64,000 nucleotides of DNA from the NCBI GenBank assembly GCA_963555705.1, contig OY743171.1, positions 27,770,852 to 27,834,851 on the forward strand, in the 5' to 3' direction. The position numbers were made by a program, and so were the translations under genes. Positions 11,464-23,391 of the stretch are shown here, piece after piece (the stretch's first letter is position 1; the number at the start of each line of letters is the position of its first letter). The notes under the pieces are model-generated. The model did no database searches and was not told the DNA's origin. It saw only the letters and a program-made list of their open reading frames with translations. Source of the DNA: Ligustrum vulgare (lineage: Eukaryota > Streptophyta > Magnoliopsida > Lamiales > Oleaceae).

Positions 11464-11796
11464 AGTATAATAAACCCTTAGGATTTGGAACTCCCTTTTC
11501 AGGAATAATTTTGGGACCTCCACTGTTCTCTCCAATACACTTTGGACAATTGAAATGGTTCATTGGTAGAACAAGCAATGATAAAAACACCGAGAGAATG
11601 CACTACTTAGAAAAAGTACAACTACGTGAAGAAAGACATTATTCGTACCAGACAAGACTGCAAGAACATGTTAAAAATGGCATTTTTAGAAATGATAAGT
11701 GGGAAGAAGGTTGGAGGAAAAATTATGGTCGACGAAGACCTGGGGATGCAATTTTGAGTCAGATTTTTTAAGTTAGAGATTAAGACTCTTTTTTTG
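11464..11796 (+). repeat. Monomer class A' (representative, 333 bp)
   Basis: An A-derived monomer. Compared with A it has AGGATTTGG for AGGATTGGG, AACAAGCAATG for AATAAGCTATG, TCGTACC for TCATACC, a 2-bp-shorter stretch (GGCATTTTTAG) and a 1-bp-shorter 3' segment (GATGCAATTTTGAG), which destroys the A palindrome. It ends GATTAAGACTC rather than GATTGAGACTC. Two alternating flavours exist: GATAAGTGG (usually after B') and GATATGTGG (usually after B''). It is usually preceded by a longer T-tract (about T10) than A or H (T8). Copies start at 6939, 7634, 11464, 12159, 13951, 14648, 18326, 19021, 20810, 24091, 24786, 27667, 29450, 32332, 33027, 35908, 37693, 40573, 45642, 48524, 52994, 53689, 57067, 57762, 60745, 61440, 62929 and 63624. 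Confidence 0.92.
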
Positions 11797-12158
11797 AGTA
11801 GAAACCCTTTGGATTTGGAATTCTGTTTTCAAGAACAGTTTTGGGGCTTTCAGTGTTCCTTTCAATGCAATTTAGACAATTGAAATCGTTCGTTGGTAGA
11901 ATAAGCTATGATTAAGACACCAAGAGAATAATGCACTACTTAATAAAAGTACAACCACGTGAAGAAAGACATTATTCAAACCACACAAGAGTTTTAAAAA
12001 TGTGTCAAATGGGAATTATATAAGAAATGATATGTGGGAAGAAGGATGGAGTCAAAATTATGGTCGAAGACGACCAAGGGATGCAATTTGAAATTGAAAA
12101 CCCGCAAGTATTGTGAATCAATTTTTTTTCAATTAGAAATTGAGACTATTTTTTTTTT
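11797..12158 (+). repeat. Monomer class B'' (representative, 362 bp)
   Basis: A B-derived monomer with CAAGAACAG for CAAGAATAG, GTTTTAAAAATGTGTC for GTTTTCAAAACGTGTC, CAACCACGTG and GAAGACGACC. Copies followed by A' are about 362 bp and end in about T10. Copies followed by H are 360 bp, end in T8 and often read CTTTGAATTTGG near the start. So the subtype predicts its right neighbour. Copies start at 7272, 7969, 11102, 11797, 14284, 14981, 18659, 19354, 21143, 24424, 25119, 28000, 29088, 29783, 32665, 33360, 36243, 37331, 38026, 40906, 45975, 48857, 53327, 54022, 57400, 58095, 61078, 61773 and 63262, plus the partial copy at 63957. Confidence 0.92.
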
Positions 12159-12491
12159 AGTATAATAAACCCTTAGGATTTGGAACTCCCTTTTCAGGAA
12201 TAATTTTGGGACCTCCACTGTTCTCTCCAATACACTTTGGACAATTGAAATGGTTCATTGGTAGAACAAGCAATGATAAAAACACCGAGAGAATGCACTA
12301 CTTAGAAAAAGTACAACTACGTGAAGAAAGACATTATTCGTACCAGACAAGACTGCAAGAACATGTTAAAAATGGCATTTTTAGAAATGATATGTGGGAA
12401 GAAGGTTGGAGGAAAAATTATGGTCGACGAAGACCTGGGGATGCAATTTTGAGTCAGATTTTTTAAGTTAGAGATTAAGACTCTTTTTTTG

Positions 12492-12853
12492 AGTAGAAAC
12501 CCTTTGAATTTGGAATTCTGTTTTCAAGAACAGTTTTGGGGCTTTCAGTGTTCCTTTCAATGCAATTTAGACAATTGAAATCGTTCGTTGGTAGAATAAG
12601 CTATGATTAAGACACCAAGAGAATAATGCACTACTTAATAAAAGTACAACGACGTGAAGAAAGACATTATTCAAACCACACAAGAGTTTTCAAAACGTGT
12701 CAAATGGGAATTATATAAGAAATGATATGTGGGAAGAAGGATGGAGTCAAAATTATGGTCGAAGATGACCAAGGGACGCAATTTGAAATTGAAAACCCCC
12801 AAGTGTTGTGAATCAATTTTTTTTTTCAATTAGAAATTGAGACTATTTTTTTT
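12492..12853 (+). repeat. B''/B chimeric monomer
   Basis: The start is B'' (CTTTGAATTTGG, CAAGAACAG). From about 12650 it is B (ACGACGTG, TCAAAACGTG, GATGACC, CCCCCAAG). The exchange is in register and the length stays 362 bp. Confidence 0.85.
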
Positions 12854-13587
12854 AGTATAATAAACCCTTAGGATTGGGAACTCCCTTTTCAGGAATGATT
12901 TTGGGACTTCCACTGTTCTCTCCAATACACTTTGAACAATTGAAATAGTTCATTGGTAGAATAAGCTATGATAAAAACACCGAGAGAATGCACTACTTAG
13001 AAAAAGTACAACTACGTGAATAATGCACTACTTAATAAAAGTACAACCACGTGAAGAAAGACATTATTCAAACCACACAAGAGTTTTCAAAACGTGTCAA
13101 ATGGGAATTATATAAGAAATGATATGTGGGAAGAAGGATGGAGTCAAAATTATGGTCGAAGACAGTCCCCAAGGGATGCAATTTGAAATTGAAAACCCGC
13201 AAGTATTGTGAATCAATTTTTTCTCAATTAGAAATTGAGACTATTTTTTTTAGTATAATAAACCCTTAGGATTGGGAACTCCCTTTTCAGGAATAATTTT
13301 GGGACTTCCACTGTTCTCTCCAATACACTTGGGACAATTGAAATGGTCCATTGGTAGAATAAGCTATGATAAAAACACCGAAAGAATGCACTACTTGGAA
13401 AAAGTACAACTACGTGAAGAAAGACATTATTCATACCAGAAAAGACTGCAAGAACATGTTAAAAATGGCATTATAAAAGAATTGATATGTGGGAAGAAGG
13501 TTGGAGGAAAAATTATGGTCGACGAAGACCTGGGGACTCAATTTTTGAGTCAGATTTTTTAAGTTAGAGATTGAGACTCTTTTTTTG

Positions 13588-13950
13588 AGTAGAAACCCTT
13601 TGGATTTGGAATTCTGTTTTCAAGAATAGTTTTGGGGCTTTCAGTGTTCCTTTCAATGCAATTTAGACAATTGAAATCGTTCGGTAGTAGAATAATCTAT
13701 GATTAAGACACCAAGAGAATAATGCACTACTTAATAAAAGTGCAACCACGTGAAGAAAGACATTATTCAAACCACACAAGAGTTTTCAAAACGTGTCAAA
13801 AGGGCATTATATAAGAAATGATATGTGGGAAGAAGGACGGAGTCAAAATTATGGTCTAAGACGACCAAGGGATGCAATTTGAAATTGAAAACCCGCAAGT
13901 ACTGTGAATCAATTTTTTTTTCAATTAGAAATTGAGACTATTTTTTTTTT
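13588..13950 (+). repeat. Monomer class B' (representative, 363 bp)
   Basis: A B-derived monomer with TTCGGTAGTAGAATAATC in place of TTCGTTGGTAGAATAAGC, GTGCAACCACG, CAAAAGGGCAT, GGACGGAG, GGTCTAAGACGACC and GTACTGTG. It normally follows A and precedes A'. Copies start at 6576, 13588, 17962, 20448 (switches to B'' in its second half), 23728, 27306, 31969, 35547, 40212, 43490 (tail replaced), 45281 and 48163. The copies at 27306, 35547, 40212, 43490, 45281 and 48163 share TTTTCCAGAATAG and AACGCACTAATT. Those at 23728 and 31969 share AAATTAAATCG and ATGTGCGAAG. The copy inside the fused unit at 10555 has lost its 3' end. Confidence 0.92.
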
Positions 13951-15340
13951 AGTATAATAAACCCTTAGGATTTGGAACTCCCTTTTCAGGAATAATTTTG
14001 GGACTTCCACTGTTCTCTCCAATACACTTTGGACAATTGAAATGGTTCATTGGTAGAACAAGCAATGATAAAAACACCGAGAGAATGCACTACTTAGAAA
14101 AAGTACAACTACGTGAAGAAAGACATTATTCGTACCAGACAAGACTGCAAGAACATGTTAAAAATGGCATTTTTAGAAATGATAAGTGGGAAGAAGGTTG
14201 GAGGAAAAATTATGGTCGACGAAGACCTGGGGATGCAATTTTGAGTCAGATTTTTTAAGTTAGAGATTAAGACTCTTTTTTTGAGTAGAAACCCTTTGGA
14301 TTTGGAATTCTGTTTTCAAGAACAGTTTTGGGGCTTTCAGTGTTCCTTTCAATGCAATTTAGACAATTGAAATCGTTCGTTGGTAGAATAAGCTATGATT
14401 AAGACACCAAGAGAATAATGCACTACTTAATAAAAGTACAACCACGTGAAGAAAGACATTATTCAAACCACACAAGAGTTTTAAAAATGTGTCAAATGGG
14501 AATTATATAAGAAATGATATGTGGGAAGAGAAGGATGGAGTCAAAATTATGGTCGAAGACGACCAAGGGATGCAATTTGAAATTGAAAACCCGCAAGTAT
14601 TGTGAATCAATTTTTTTTCAATTAGAAATTGAGACTATTTTTTTTTTAGTATAATAAACCCTTAGGATTTGGAACTCCCTTTTCAGGAATAATTTTGGGA
14701 CCTCCACTGTTCTCTCCAATACACTTTGGACAATTGAAATGGTTCATTGGTAGAACAAGCAATGATAAAAACACCGAGAGAATGCACTACTTAGAAAAAG
14801 TACAACTACGTGAAGAAAGACATTATTCGTACCAGACAAGACTGCAAGAACATGTTAAAAATGGCATTTTTAGAAATGATATGTGGGAAGAAGGTTGGAG
14901 GAAAAATTATGGTCGACGAAGACCTGGGGATGCAATTTTGAGTCAGATTTTTTAAGTTAGAGATTAAGACTCTTTTTTTGAGTAGAAACCCTTTGAATTT
15001 GGAATTCTGTTTTCAAGAACAGTTTTGGGGCTTTCAGTGTTCCTTTCAATGCAATTTAGACAATTGAAATCGTTCGTTGGTAGAATAAGCTATGATTAAG
15101 ACACCAAGAGAATAATGCACTACTTAATAAAAGTACAACCACGTGAAGAAAGACATTATTCAAACCACACAAGAGTTTTAAAAATGTGTCAAATGGGAAT
15201 TATATAAGAAATGATATGTGGGAAGAAGGATGGAGTCAAAATTATGGTCGAAGACGACCAAGGGATGCAATTTGAAATTGAAAACCCGCAAGTATTGTGA
15301 ATCAATTTTTTTTCAATTAGAAATTGAGACTATTTTTTTT

Positions 15341-15738
15341 AGTATAATAAACCCTTAGGATTGGGAACTCCCTTTTCAGGAATGATTTTGGGACTTCCAC
15401 TGTTCTCTCCAATACACTTTGAACAATTGAAATAGTTCATTGGTAGAATAAGCTATGATAAAAACACCGAGAGAATGCACTACTTAGAAAAAGTACAACT
15501 ACGTGAATAATGCACTACTTAATAAAAGTACAACCACGTGAAGAAAGACATTATTCAAACCACACAAGAGTTTTCAAAACGTGTCAAATGGGAATTATAT
15601 AAGAAATGATATGTGGGAAGAAGGATGGAGTCAAAATTATGGTCGAAGACAGTCACCAAGGGATGCAATTTGAAATTGAAAACCCGCAAGTATTGTGAAT
15701 CAATTTTTTTTCAATTAGAAATTGAGACTATTTTTTTT
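15341..15738 (+). repeat. Hybrid monomer H (A front joined to B rear, about 398 bp)
   Basis: The 5' part, to about 15507, is A-type (AGTATAATAAACCC start, no EcoRI site). The 3' part is B-type (long tail, no SalI site). The switch is out of register: ATGCACTACTTA occurs at 15475 in A form and again at 15510 in B form, a 35-bp tandem duplication joined at a 3-nt shared GAA (15505-15507). All H copies have the same junction, so it arose once and was amplified. Copies start at 1066, 1462, 2558, 4349, 4746, 5842, 8330, 9821, 12854, 15341, 17227, 19714, 21503, 22994, 25479, 28360, 30143, 33720, 36603, 38386, 41266, 42756, 44547, 46335, 49217, 50708, 52199, 54382, 54779, 56271, 58455, 59949 and 62133. 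Confidence 0.93.
15475..15540 (+). repeat. 35-bp out-of-register duplication at the H junction
   Basis: ATGCACTACTTA begins at 15475 (A version, ending CAACTACGTG) and again at 15510 (B version, ending CAACCACGTG). The shared GAA at 15505-15507 is the switch point. The second copy ends in the palindrome CACGTG at 15535-15540. Confidence 0.9.
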
Positions 15739-16528
15739 AGTATAATAAACCCTTAGGATTGGGAACTCCCTTTTCAGGAATGATTTTGTGACTTCCACTG
15801 TTCTCTCCAATACACTTTGAACAATTGAAATGGTTCATTGGTAGAAGCTATGATAAAAACACCGAGAGAATGCACTTCTTAGAAAAAGTACAACTACGTG
15901 AATAATGCACTACTTAATAAAAGTACAACCACGTGAAGAAAGACATTATTCAAACCACACAAGAGTTTTCAAAACGTGTCAAATGGGAATTATATAAGAA
16001 ATGATATGTGGGAAGAAGGATGGAGTCAAAATTATGGTCGAAGACAGTCACCAAGGGATGCAATTTGAAATTGAAAACCCGCAAGTATTGTGAATCAATT
16101 TTTTTTCAATTAGAAATTGAGACTATTTTTTTTAGTATAATAAACCCTTAGGATTGGGAACTCCCTTTTCAGGAATGATTTTGTGACTTCCACTGTTCTC
16201 TCCAATACACTTTGAACAATTGAAATGGTTCATTGGTAGAAGCTATGATAAAAACACCGAGAGAATGCACTTCTTAGAAAAAGTACAACTACGTGAATAA
16301 TGCACTACTTAATAAAAGTACAACCACGTGAAGAAAGACATTATTCAAACCACACAAGAGTTTTCAAAACGTGTCAAATGGGAATTATATAAGAAATGAT
16401 ATGTGGGAAGAAGGATGGAGTCAAAATTATGGTCGAAGACAGTCACCAAGGGATGCAATTTGAAATTGAAAACCCGCAAGTATTGTGAATAAAATTTTTT
16501 TCAATTAGAAATTGAGACTATTTTTTTT
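15739..16528 (+). repeat. Single-monomer tandem duplication of Hv (2 x 395 bp)
   Basis: Two adjacent Hv units (15739 and 16134) share the otherwise unique GATTTTGTGAC and the GCACTTCTTAG variant. They differ at the tail (GAATCAATT versus GAATAAAATT), so the right copy keeps the original junction to A. Confidence 0.9.
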
Positions 16529-17625
16529 AGTATAATAAACCCTTAGGATTGGGAACTCCCTTTTCAGGAATAATTTTGGGACTTCCACTGTTCTCTCCAA
16601 TACACTTGGGACAATTGAAATGGTCCACTGGTAGAATAAGCTATGATAAAAACACCGAGAGAATGCACTACTTAGAAAAAGTACAACTACGTGAAGAAAG
16701 ACATTATTCATACCAGACAAGACTGCAAGAATATGTTAAAAATGGCATTATAAAAGTAATGATATGTGGGAAGAAGGTTGGAGGAAAAATTATGGTCGAC
16801 GAAGACCTGGGGACTCAATTTTTGAGTCAGATTTTTTAAGTTAGAGATTGAGACTCTTTTTTTGAGTAGAAACCCTTTGGATTTGGAATTCTGTTTTCAA
16901 GAATAGTTTTGGGGCTTTCAGTGTTCCTTTCAATGCAATTTAGACAATTGAAATCGTTCGTTGGTAGAATAAGCTATGATTAAGACACCAAGAGAATAAT
17001 GCACTACTTAATAAAAGTACAACGACGTGAAGAAAGACATTATTCAAACCACACAAGAGTTTTCAAAACGTGTCAAATGGGAATTATATAAGAAATGATA
17101 TGTGGGAAGAAGGATGGAGTCAAAATTATGGTCGAAGATGACCAAGGGACGCAATTTGAAATTGAAAACCCCCAAGTGTTGTGAATCAATTTTTTTTTTC
17201 AATTAGAAATTGAGACTATTTTTTTTAGTATAATAAACCCTTAGGATTGGGAACTCCCTTTTCAGGAATGATTTTGGGACTTCCACTGTTCTCTCCAATA
17301 CACTTTGAACAATTGAAATAGTTCATTGGTAGAATAAGCTATGATAAAAACACCGAGAGAATGCACTACTTAGAAAAAGTACAACTACGTGAATAATGCA
17401 CTACTTAATAAAAGTACAACCACGTGAAGAAAGACATTATTCAAACCACACAAGAGTTTTCAAAACGTGTCAAATGGGAATTATATAAGAAATGATATGT
17501 GGGAAGAAGGATGGAGTCAAAATTATGGTCGAAGACAGTCCCCAAGGGATGCAATTTGAAATTGAAAACCCGCAAGTATTGTGAATCAATTTTTTTCTCA
17601 ATTAGAAATTGAGACTATTTTTTTT

Positions 17626-20600
17626 AGTATAATAAACCCTTAGGATTGGGAACTCCCTTTTCAGGAATAATTTTGGGACTTCCACTGTTCTCTCCAATAC
17701 ACTTGGGACAATTGAAATGGTCCATTGGTAGAATAAGCTATGATAAAAACACCGAAAGAATGCACTACTTAGAAAAAGTACAACTACGTGAAGAAAGACA
17801 TTATTCATACCAGAAAAGACTGCAAGAACATGTTAAAAATGGCATTATAAAAGAATTGATATGTGGGAAGAAGGTTGGAGGAAAAATTATGGTCGACGAA
17901 GACCTGGGGACTCAATTTTTGAGTCAGATTTTTTAAGTTAGAGATTGAGACTCTTTTTTTGAGTAGAAACCCTTTGGATTTGGAATTCTGTTTTCAAGAA
18001 TAGTTTTGGGGCTTTCAGTGTTCCTTTCAATGCAATTTAGACAATTGAAATCGTTCGGTAGTAGAATAATCTATGATTAAGACACCAAGAGAATAATGCA
18101 CTACTTAATAAAAGTGCAACCACGTGAAGAAAGACATTATTCAAACCACACAAGAGTTTTCAAAACGTGTCAAAAGGGCATTATATAAGAAATGATATGT
18201 GGGAAGAAGGACGGAGTCAAAATTATGGTCTAAGACGACCAAGGGATGCAATTTGAAATTGAAAACCCGCAAGTACTGTGAATCAATTTTTTTTTTCAAT
18301 TAGAAATTGAGACTATTTTTTTTTTAGTATAATAAACCCTTAGGATTTGGAACTCCCTTTTCAGGAATAATTTTGGGACTTCCACTGTTCTCTCCAATAC
18401 ACTTTGGACAATTGAAATGGTTCATTGGTAGAACAAGCAATGATAAAAACACCGAGAGAATGCACTACTTAGAAAAAGTACAACTACGTGAAGAAAGACA
18501 TTATTCGTACCAGACAAGACTGCAAGAACATGTTAAAATTGGCATTTTTAGAAATGATAAGTGGGAAGAAGGTTGGAGGAAAAATTATGGTCGACGAAGA
18601 CCTGGGGATGCAATTTTGAGTCAGATTTTTTAAGTTAGAGATTAAGACTCTTTTTTTGAGTAGAAACCCTTTGGATTTGGAATTCTGTTTTCAAGAACAG
18701 TTTTGGGGCTTTCAGTGTTCCTTTCAATGCAATTTAGACAATTGAAATCGTTCGTTGGTAGAATAAGCTATGATTAAGACACCAAGAGAATAATGCACTA
18801 CTTAATAAAAGTACAACCACGTGAAGAAAGACATTATTCAAACCACACAAGAGTTTTAAAAATGTGTCAAATGGGAATTATATAAGAAATGATATGTGGG
18901 AAGAAGGATGGAGTCAAAATTATGGTCGAAGACGACCAAGGGATGCAATTTGAAATTGAAAACCCGCAAGTATTGTGAATCAACTTTTTTTCAATTAGAA
19001 ATTGAGACTATTTTTTTTTTAGTATAATAAACCCTTAGGATTTGGAACTCCCTTTTCAGGAATAATTTTGGGACCTCCACTGTTCTCTCCAATACACTTT
19101 GGACAATTGAAATGGTTCATTGGTAGAACAAGCAATGATAAAAACACCGAGAGAATGCACTACTTAGAAAAAGTACAACTACGTGAAGAAAGACATTATT
19201 CGTACCAGACAGGACTGCAAGAACATGTTAAAAATGGCATTTTTAGAAATGATATGTGGGAAGAAGGTTGGAGGAAAAATTATGGTCGACGAAGACCTGG
19301 GGATGCAATTTTGAGTCAGATTTTTTAAGTTCGAGATTAAGACTCTTTTTTTGAGTAGAAACCCTTTGAATTTGGAATTCTGTTTTCAAGAACAGTTTTG
19401 GGGCTTTCAGTGTTCCTTTCAATGCAATTTAGACAATTGAAATCGTTCGTTGGTAGAATAAGCTATGATTAAGACACCAAGAGAATAATGCACTACTTAA
19501 TAAAAGTACAACCACGTGAAGAAAGACATTATTCAAACCACACAAGAGTTTTAAAAATGTGTCAAATGGGAATTATATAAGAAATGATATGTGGGAAGAA
19601 GGATGGAGTCAAAATTATGGTCGAAGACGACCAAGGGATGCAATTTGAAATTGAAAACCCGCAAGTATTGTGAATCAATTTTTTTTCAATTAGAAATTGA
19701 GACTATTTTTTTTAGTATAATAAACCCTTAGGATTGGGAACTCCCTTTTCAGGAATGATTTTGGGACTTCCAATGTTCTCTCCAATACACTTTGAACAAT
19801 TGAAATAGTTCATTGGTAGAATAAGCTATGATAAAAACACCGAGAGAATGCACTACTTAGAAAAAGTACAACTACGTGAATAATGCACTACTTAATAAAA
19901 GTACAACCACGTGAAGAAAGACATTATTCAAACCACACAAGAGTTTTCAAAACGTGTCAAATGGGAATTATATAAGAAATGATATGTGGGAAGAAGGATG
20001 GAGTCAAAATTATGGTCGAAGACAGTCACCAAGGGATGCAATTTGAAATTGAAAACCCGCAAGTATTGTGAATCAATTTTTTCTCAATTAGAAATTGACA
20101 CTATTTTTTTTAGTATAATAAACCCTTAGGATTGGGAACTCCCTTTTCAGGAATAATTTTGGGACTTCCACTGTTCTCTCCAATACACTTGGGACAATTG
20201 AAATGGTCCATTGGTAGAATAAGCTATGATAAAAACACCGAAAGAATGCACTACTTAGAAAAAGTACAACTACGTGAAGAAAGACATTATTCATACCAGA
20301 AAAGACTGCAAGAACATGTTAAAAATGGCATTATAAAAGAATTGATATGTGGGAAGAAGGTTGGAGGAAAAATTATGGTCGACGAAGACCTGGGGACTCA
20401 ATTTTTGAGTCAGATTTTTTAAGTTAGAGATTGAGACTCTTTTTTTGAGTAGAAACCCTTTGGATTTGGAATTCTGTTTTCAAGAATAGTTTTGGGGCTT
20501 TCAGTGTTCCTTTCAATGCAATTTAGACAATTGAAATCGTTCGGTAGTAGAATAATCTATGATTAAGACACCAAGAGAATAATGCACTACTTAATAAAAG

Positions 20601-23391
20601 TGCAACCACGTGAAGAAAGACATTATTCAAACCACACAAGAGTTTTCAAAACGTGTCAAAAGGGCATTATATAAGAAATGATATGTGGGAAGAAGGACGG
20701 AGTCAAAATTATGGTCGAAGACGACCAAGGGATGCAATTTGAAATTGAAAACCCGCAAGTATTGTGAATCAATTTTTTTTCAATTAGAAATTGAGACTAT
20801 TTTTTTTTTAGTATAATAAACCCTTAGGATTTGGAACTCCCTTTTCAGGAATAATTTTGGGACCTCCACTGTTCTCTCCAATACACTTTGGACAATTGAA
20901 ATGGTTCATTGGTAGAACAAGCAATGATAAAAACACCGAGAGAATGCACTACTTAGAAAAAGTACAACTACGTGAAGAAAGACATTATTCGTACCAGACA
21001 AGACTGCAAGAACATGTTAAAAATGGCATTTTTAGAAATGATATGTGGGAAGAAGGTTGGAGGAAAAATTATGGTCGACGAAGACCTGGGGATGCAATTT
21101 TGAGTCAGATTTTTTAAGTTAGAGATTAAGACTCTTTTTTTGAGTAGAAACCCTTTGAATTTGGAATTCTGTTTTCAAGAACAGTTTTGGGGCTTTCAGT
21201 GTTCCTTTCAATGCAATTTAGACAATTGAAATCGTTCGTTGGTAGAATAAGCTATGATTAAGACACCAAGAGAATAATGCACTACTTAATAAAAGTACAA
21301 CCACGTGAAGAAAGACATTATTCAAACCACACAAGAGTTTTAAAAATGTGTCAAATGGGAATTATATAAGAAATGATATGTGGGAAGAAGGATGGAGTCA
21401 AAATTATGGTCGAAGACGACCAAGGGATGCAATTTGAAATTGAAAACCCGCAAGTATTGTGAATCAATTTTTTTTCAATTAGAAATTGAGACTATTTTTT
21501 TTAGTATAATAAACCCTTAGGATTGGGAACTCCCTTTTCAGGAATGATTTTGGGACTTCCACTGTTCTCTCCAATACACTTTGAACAATTGAAATAGTTC
21601 ATTGGTAGAATAAGCTATGATAAAAACACCGAGAGAATGCACTACTTAGAAAAAGTACAACTACGTGAATAATGCACTACTTAATAAAAGTACAACCACG
21701 TGAAGAAAGACATTATTCAAACCACACAAGAGTTTTCAAAACGTGTCGAATGGGAATTATATAAGAAATGATATGTGGGAAGAAGGATGGAGTCAAAATT
21801 ATGGTCGAAGACAGTCACCAAGGGATGCAATTTGAAATTGAAAACCCGCAAGTATTGTGAATCAATTTTTTTTCAATTAGAAATTGAGACTATTTTTTTT
21901 AGTATAATAAACCCTTAGGATTGGGAACTCCCTTTTCAGGAATGATTTTGGGACTTCCACTGTTCTCTCCAATACACTTTGAACAATTGAAATGGTTCAT
22001 TGGTAGAAGCTATGATAAAAACACCGAGAGAATGCACTTCTTAGAAAAAGTACAACTAAGTGAATAATGCACTACTTAATAAAAGTACAACCACGTGAAG
22101 AAAGACATTATTCAAACCACACAAGAGTTTTCAAAACGTGTCAAATGGGAATTATATAAGAAATGATATGTGGGAAGAAGGATGGAGTCAAAATTATGGT
22201 CGAAGACAGTCACCAAGGGATGCAATTTGAAATTGAAAACCCGCAAGTATTGTGAATAAATTTTTTTTCAATTAGAAATTGAGACTATTTTTTTTAGTAT
22301 AATAAACCCTTAGGATTGGGAACTCCCTTTTCAGGAATAATTTTGGGACTTCCACTGTTCTCTCCAATACACTTGGGACAATTGAAATGGTCCACTGGTA
22401 GAATAAGCTATGATAAAAACACCGAGAGAATGCACTACTTAGAAAAAGTACAACTACGTGAAGAAAGACATTATTCATACCAGACAAGACTGCAAGAATA
22501 TGTTAAAAATGGCATTATAAAAGTAATGATATGTGGGAAGAAGGTTGGAGGAAAAATTATGGTCGACGAAGACCTGGGGACTCAATTTTTGAGTCAGATT
22601 TTTTAAGTTAGAGATTGAGACTCTTTTTTTGAGTAGAAACCCTTTGGATTTGGAATTCTGTTTTCAAGAATAGTTTTGGGGCTTTCAGTGTTCCTTTCAA
22701 TGCAATTTAGACAATTGAAATCGTTCGTTGGTAGAATAAGCTATGATTAAGACACCAAGAGAATAATGCACTACTTAATAAAAGTACAACGACGTGAAGA
22801 AAGACATTATTCAAACCACACAAGAGTTTTCAAAACGTGTCAAATGGGAATTATATAAGAAATGATATGTGGGAAGAAGGATGGAGTCAAAATTATGGTC
22901 GAAGATGACCAAGGGACGCAATTTGAAATTGAAAACCCCCAAGTGTTGTGAATCAATTTTTTTTTTCAATTAGAAATTGAGACTATTTTTTTTAGTATAA
23001 TAAACCCTTAGGATTGGGAACTCCCTTTTCAGGAATGATTTTGGGACTTCCACTGTTCTCTCCAATACACTTTGAACAATTGAAATAGTTCATTGGTAGA
23101 ATAAGCTATGATAAAAACACCGAGAGAATGCACTACTTAGAAAAAGTACAACTACGTGAATAATGCACTACTTAATAAAAGTACAACCACGTGAAGAAAG
23201 ACATTATTCAAACCATACAAGAGTTTTCAAAACGTGTCAAATGGGAATATAATAAGAAATGATATGTGGGAAGAAGGATGGAGTCAAAATTATGGTCGAA
23301 GACAGTCCCCAAGGGATGCAATTTGAAATTGAAAACCCGCAAGTATTGTGAATCAATTTTTTCTCAATTAGAAATTGAGACTATTTTTTTT
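17626..23391 (+). repeat. 11-mer HOR with a 5-monomer insertion (5766 bp)
   Basis: Order and starts: A 17626, B' 17962, A' 18326, B'' 18659, A' 19021, B'' 19354, H 19714, then the extra segment A 20112, B' 20448, A' 20810, B'' 21143, H 21503, then Hv 21901, A 22296, B 22632, H 22994. Without the extra 1789 bp (20112-21900) the order is the standard 11-mer. The B' at 20448 turns into B'' in its second half (GGTCGAAGACGACC, GTATTGTG), so this copy skips one A'-B'' pair. Confidence 0.87.

Larger units (their letters stand above)
10219..13251 (+). repeat. Contracted HOR block (3033 bp) with two recombinant units
   Basis: Order and starts: A 10219, fused B'/A' 10555, B'' 11102, A' 11464, B'' 11797, A' 12159, B''/B chimera 12492, H 12854. 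Relative to the 11-mer it has an extra A', lacks H-Hv-A, and lost 149 bp in the fused unit. The chimera at 12492 marks where the H-Hv-A segment was bypassed. Confidence 0.85.
13252..17625 (+). repeat. 11-mer HOR plus one duplicated Hv (4374 bp)
   Basis: Order and starts: A 13252, B' 13588, A' 13951, B'' 14284, A' 14648, B'' 14981, H 15341, Hv 15739, Hv 16134, A 16529, B 16865, H 17227. Its length is the 11-mer plus 395 bp. The B'' at 14284 has a 2-bp insertion (GGGAAGAGAAGG). Confidence 0.88.

Noticed and set aside
20448..20809. Treating every chimeric B or H unit as a new monomer class
   Set aside because: Units such as 12492, 20448, 43490, 47464 and 54382 are explained by single exchanges between known classes, so they are noted as recombinants.
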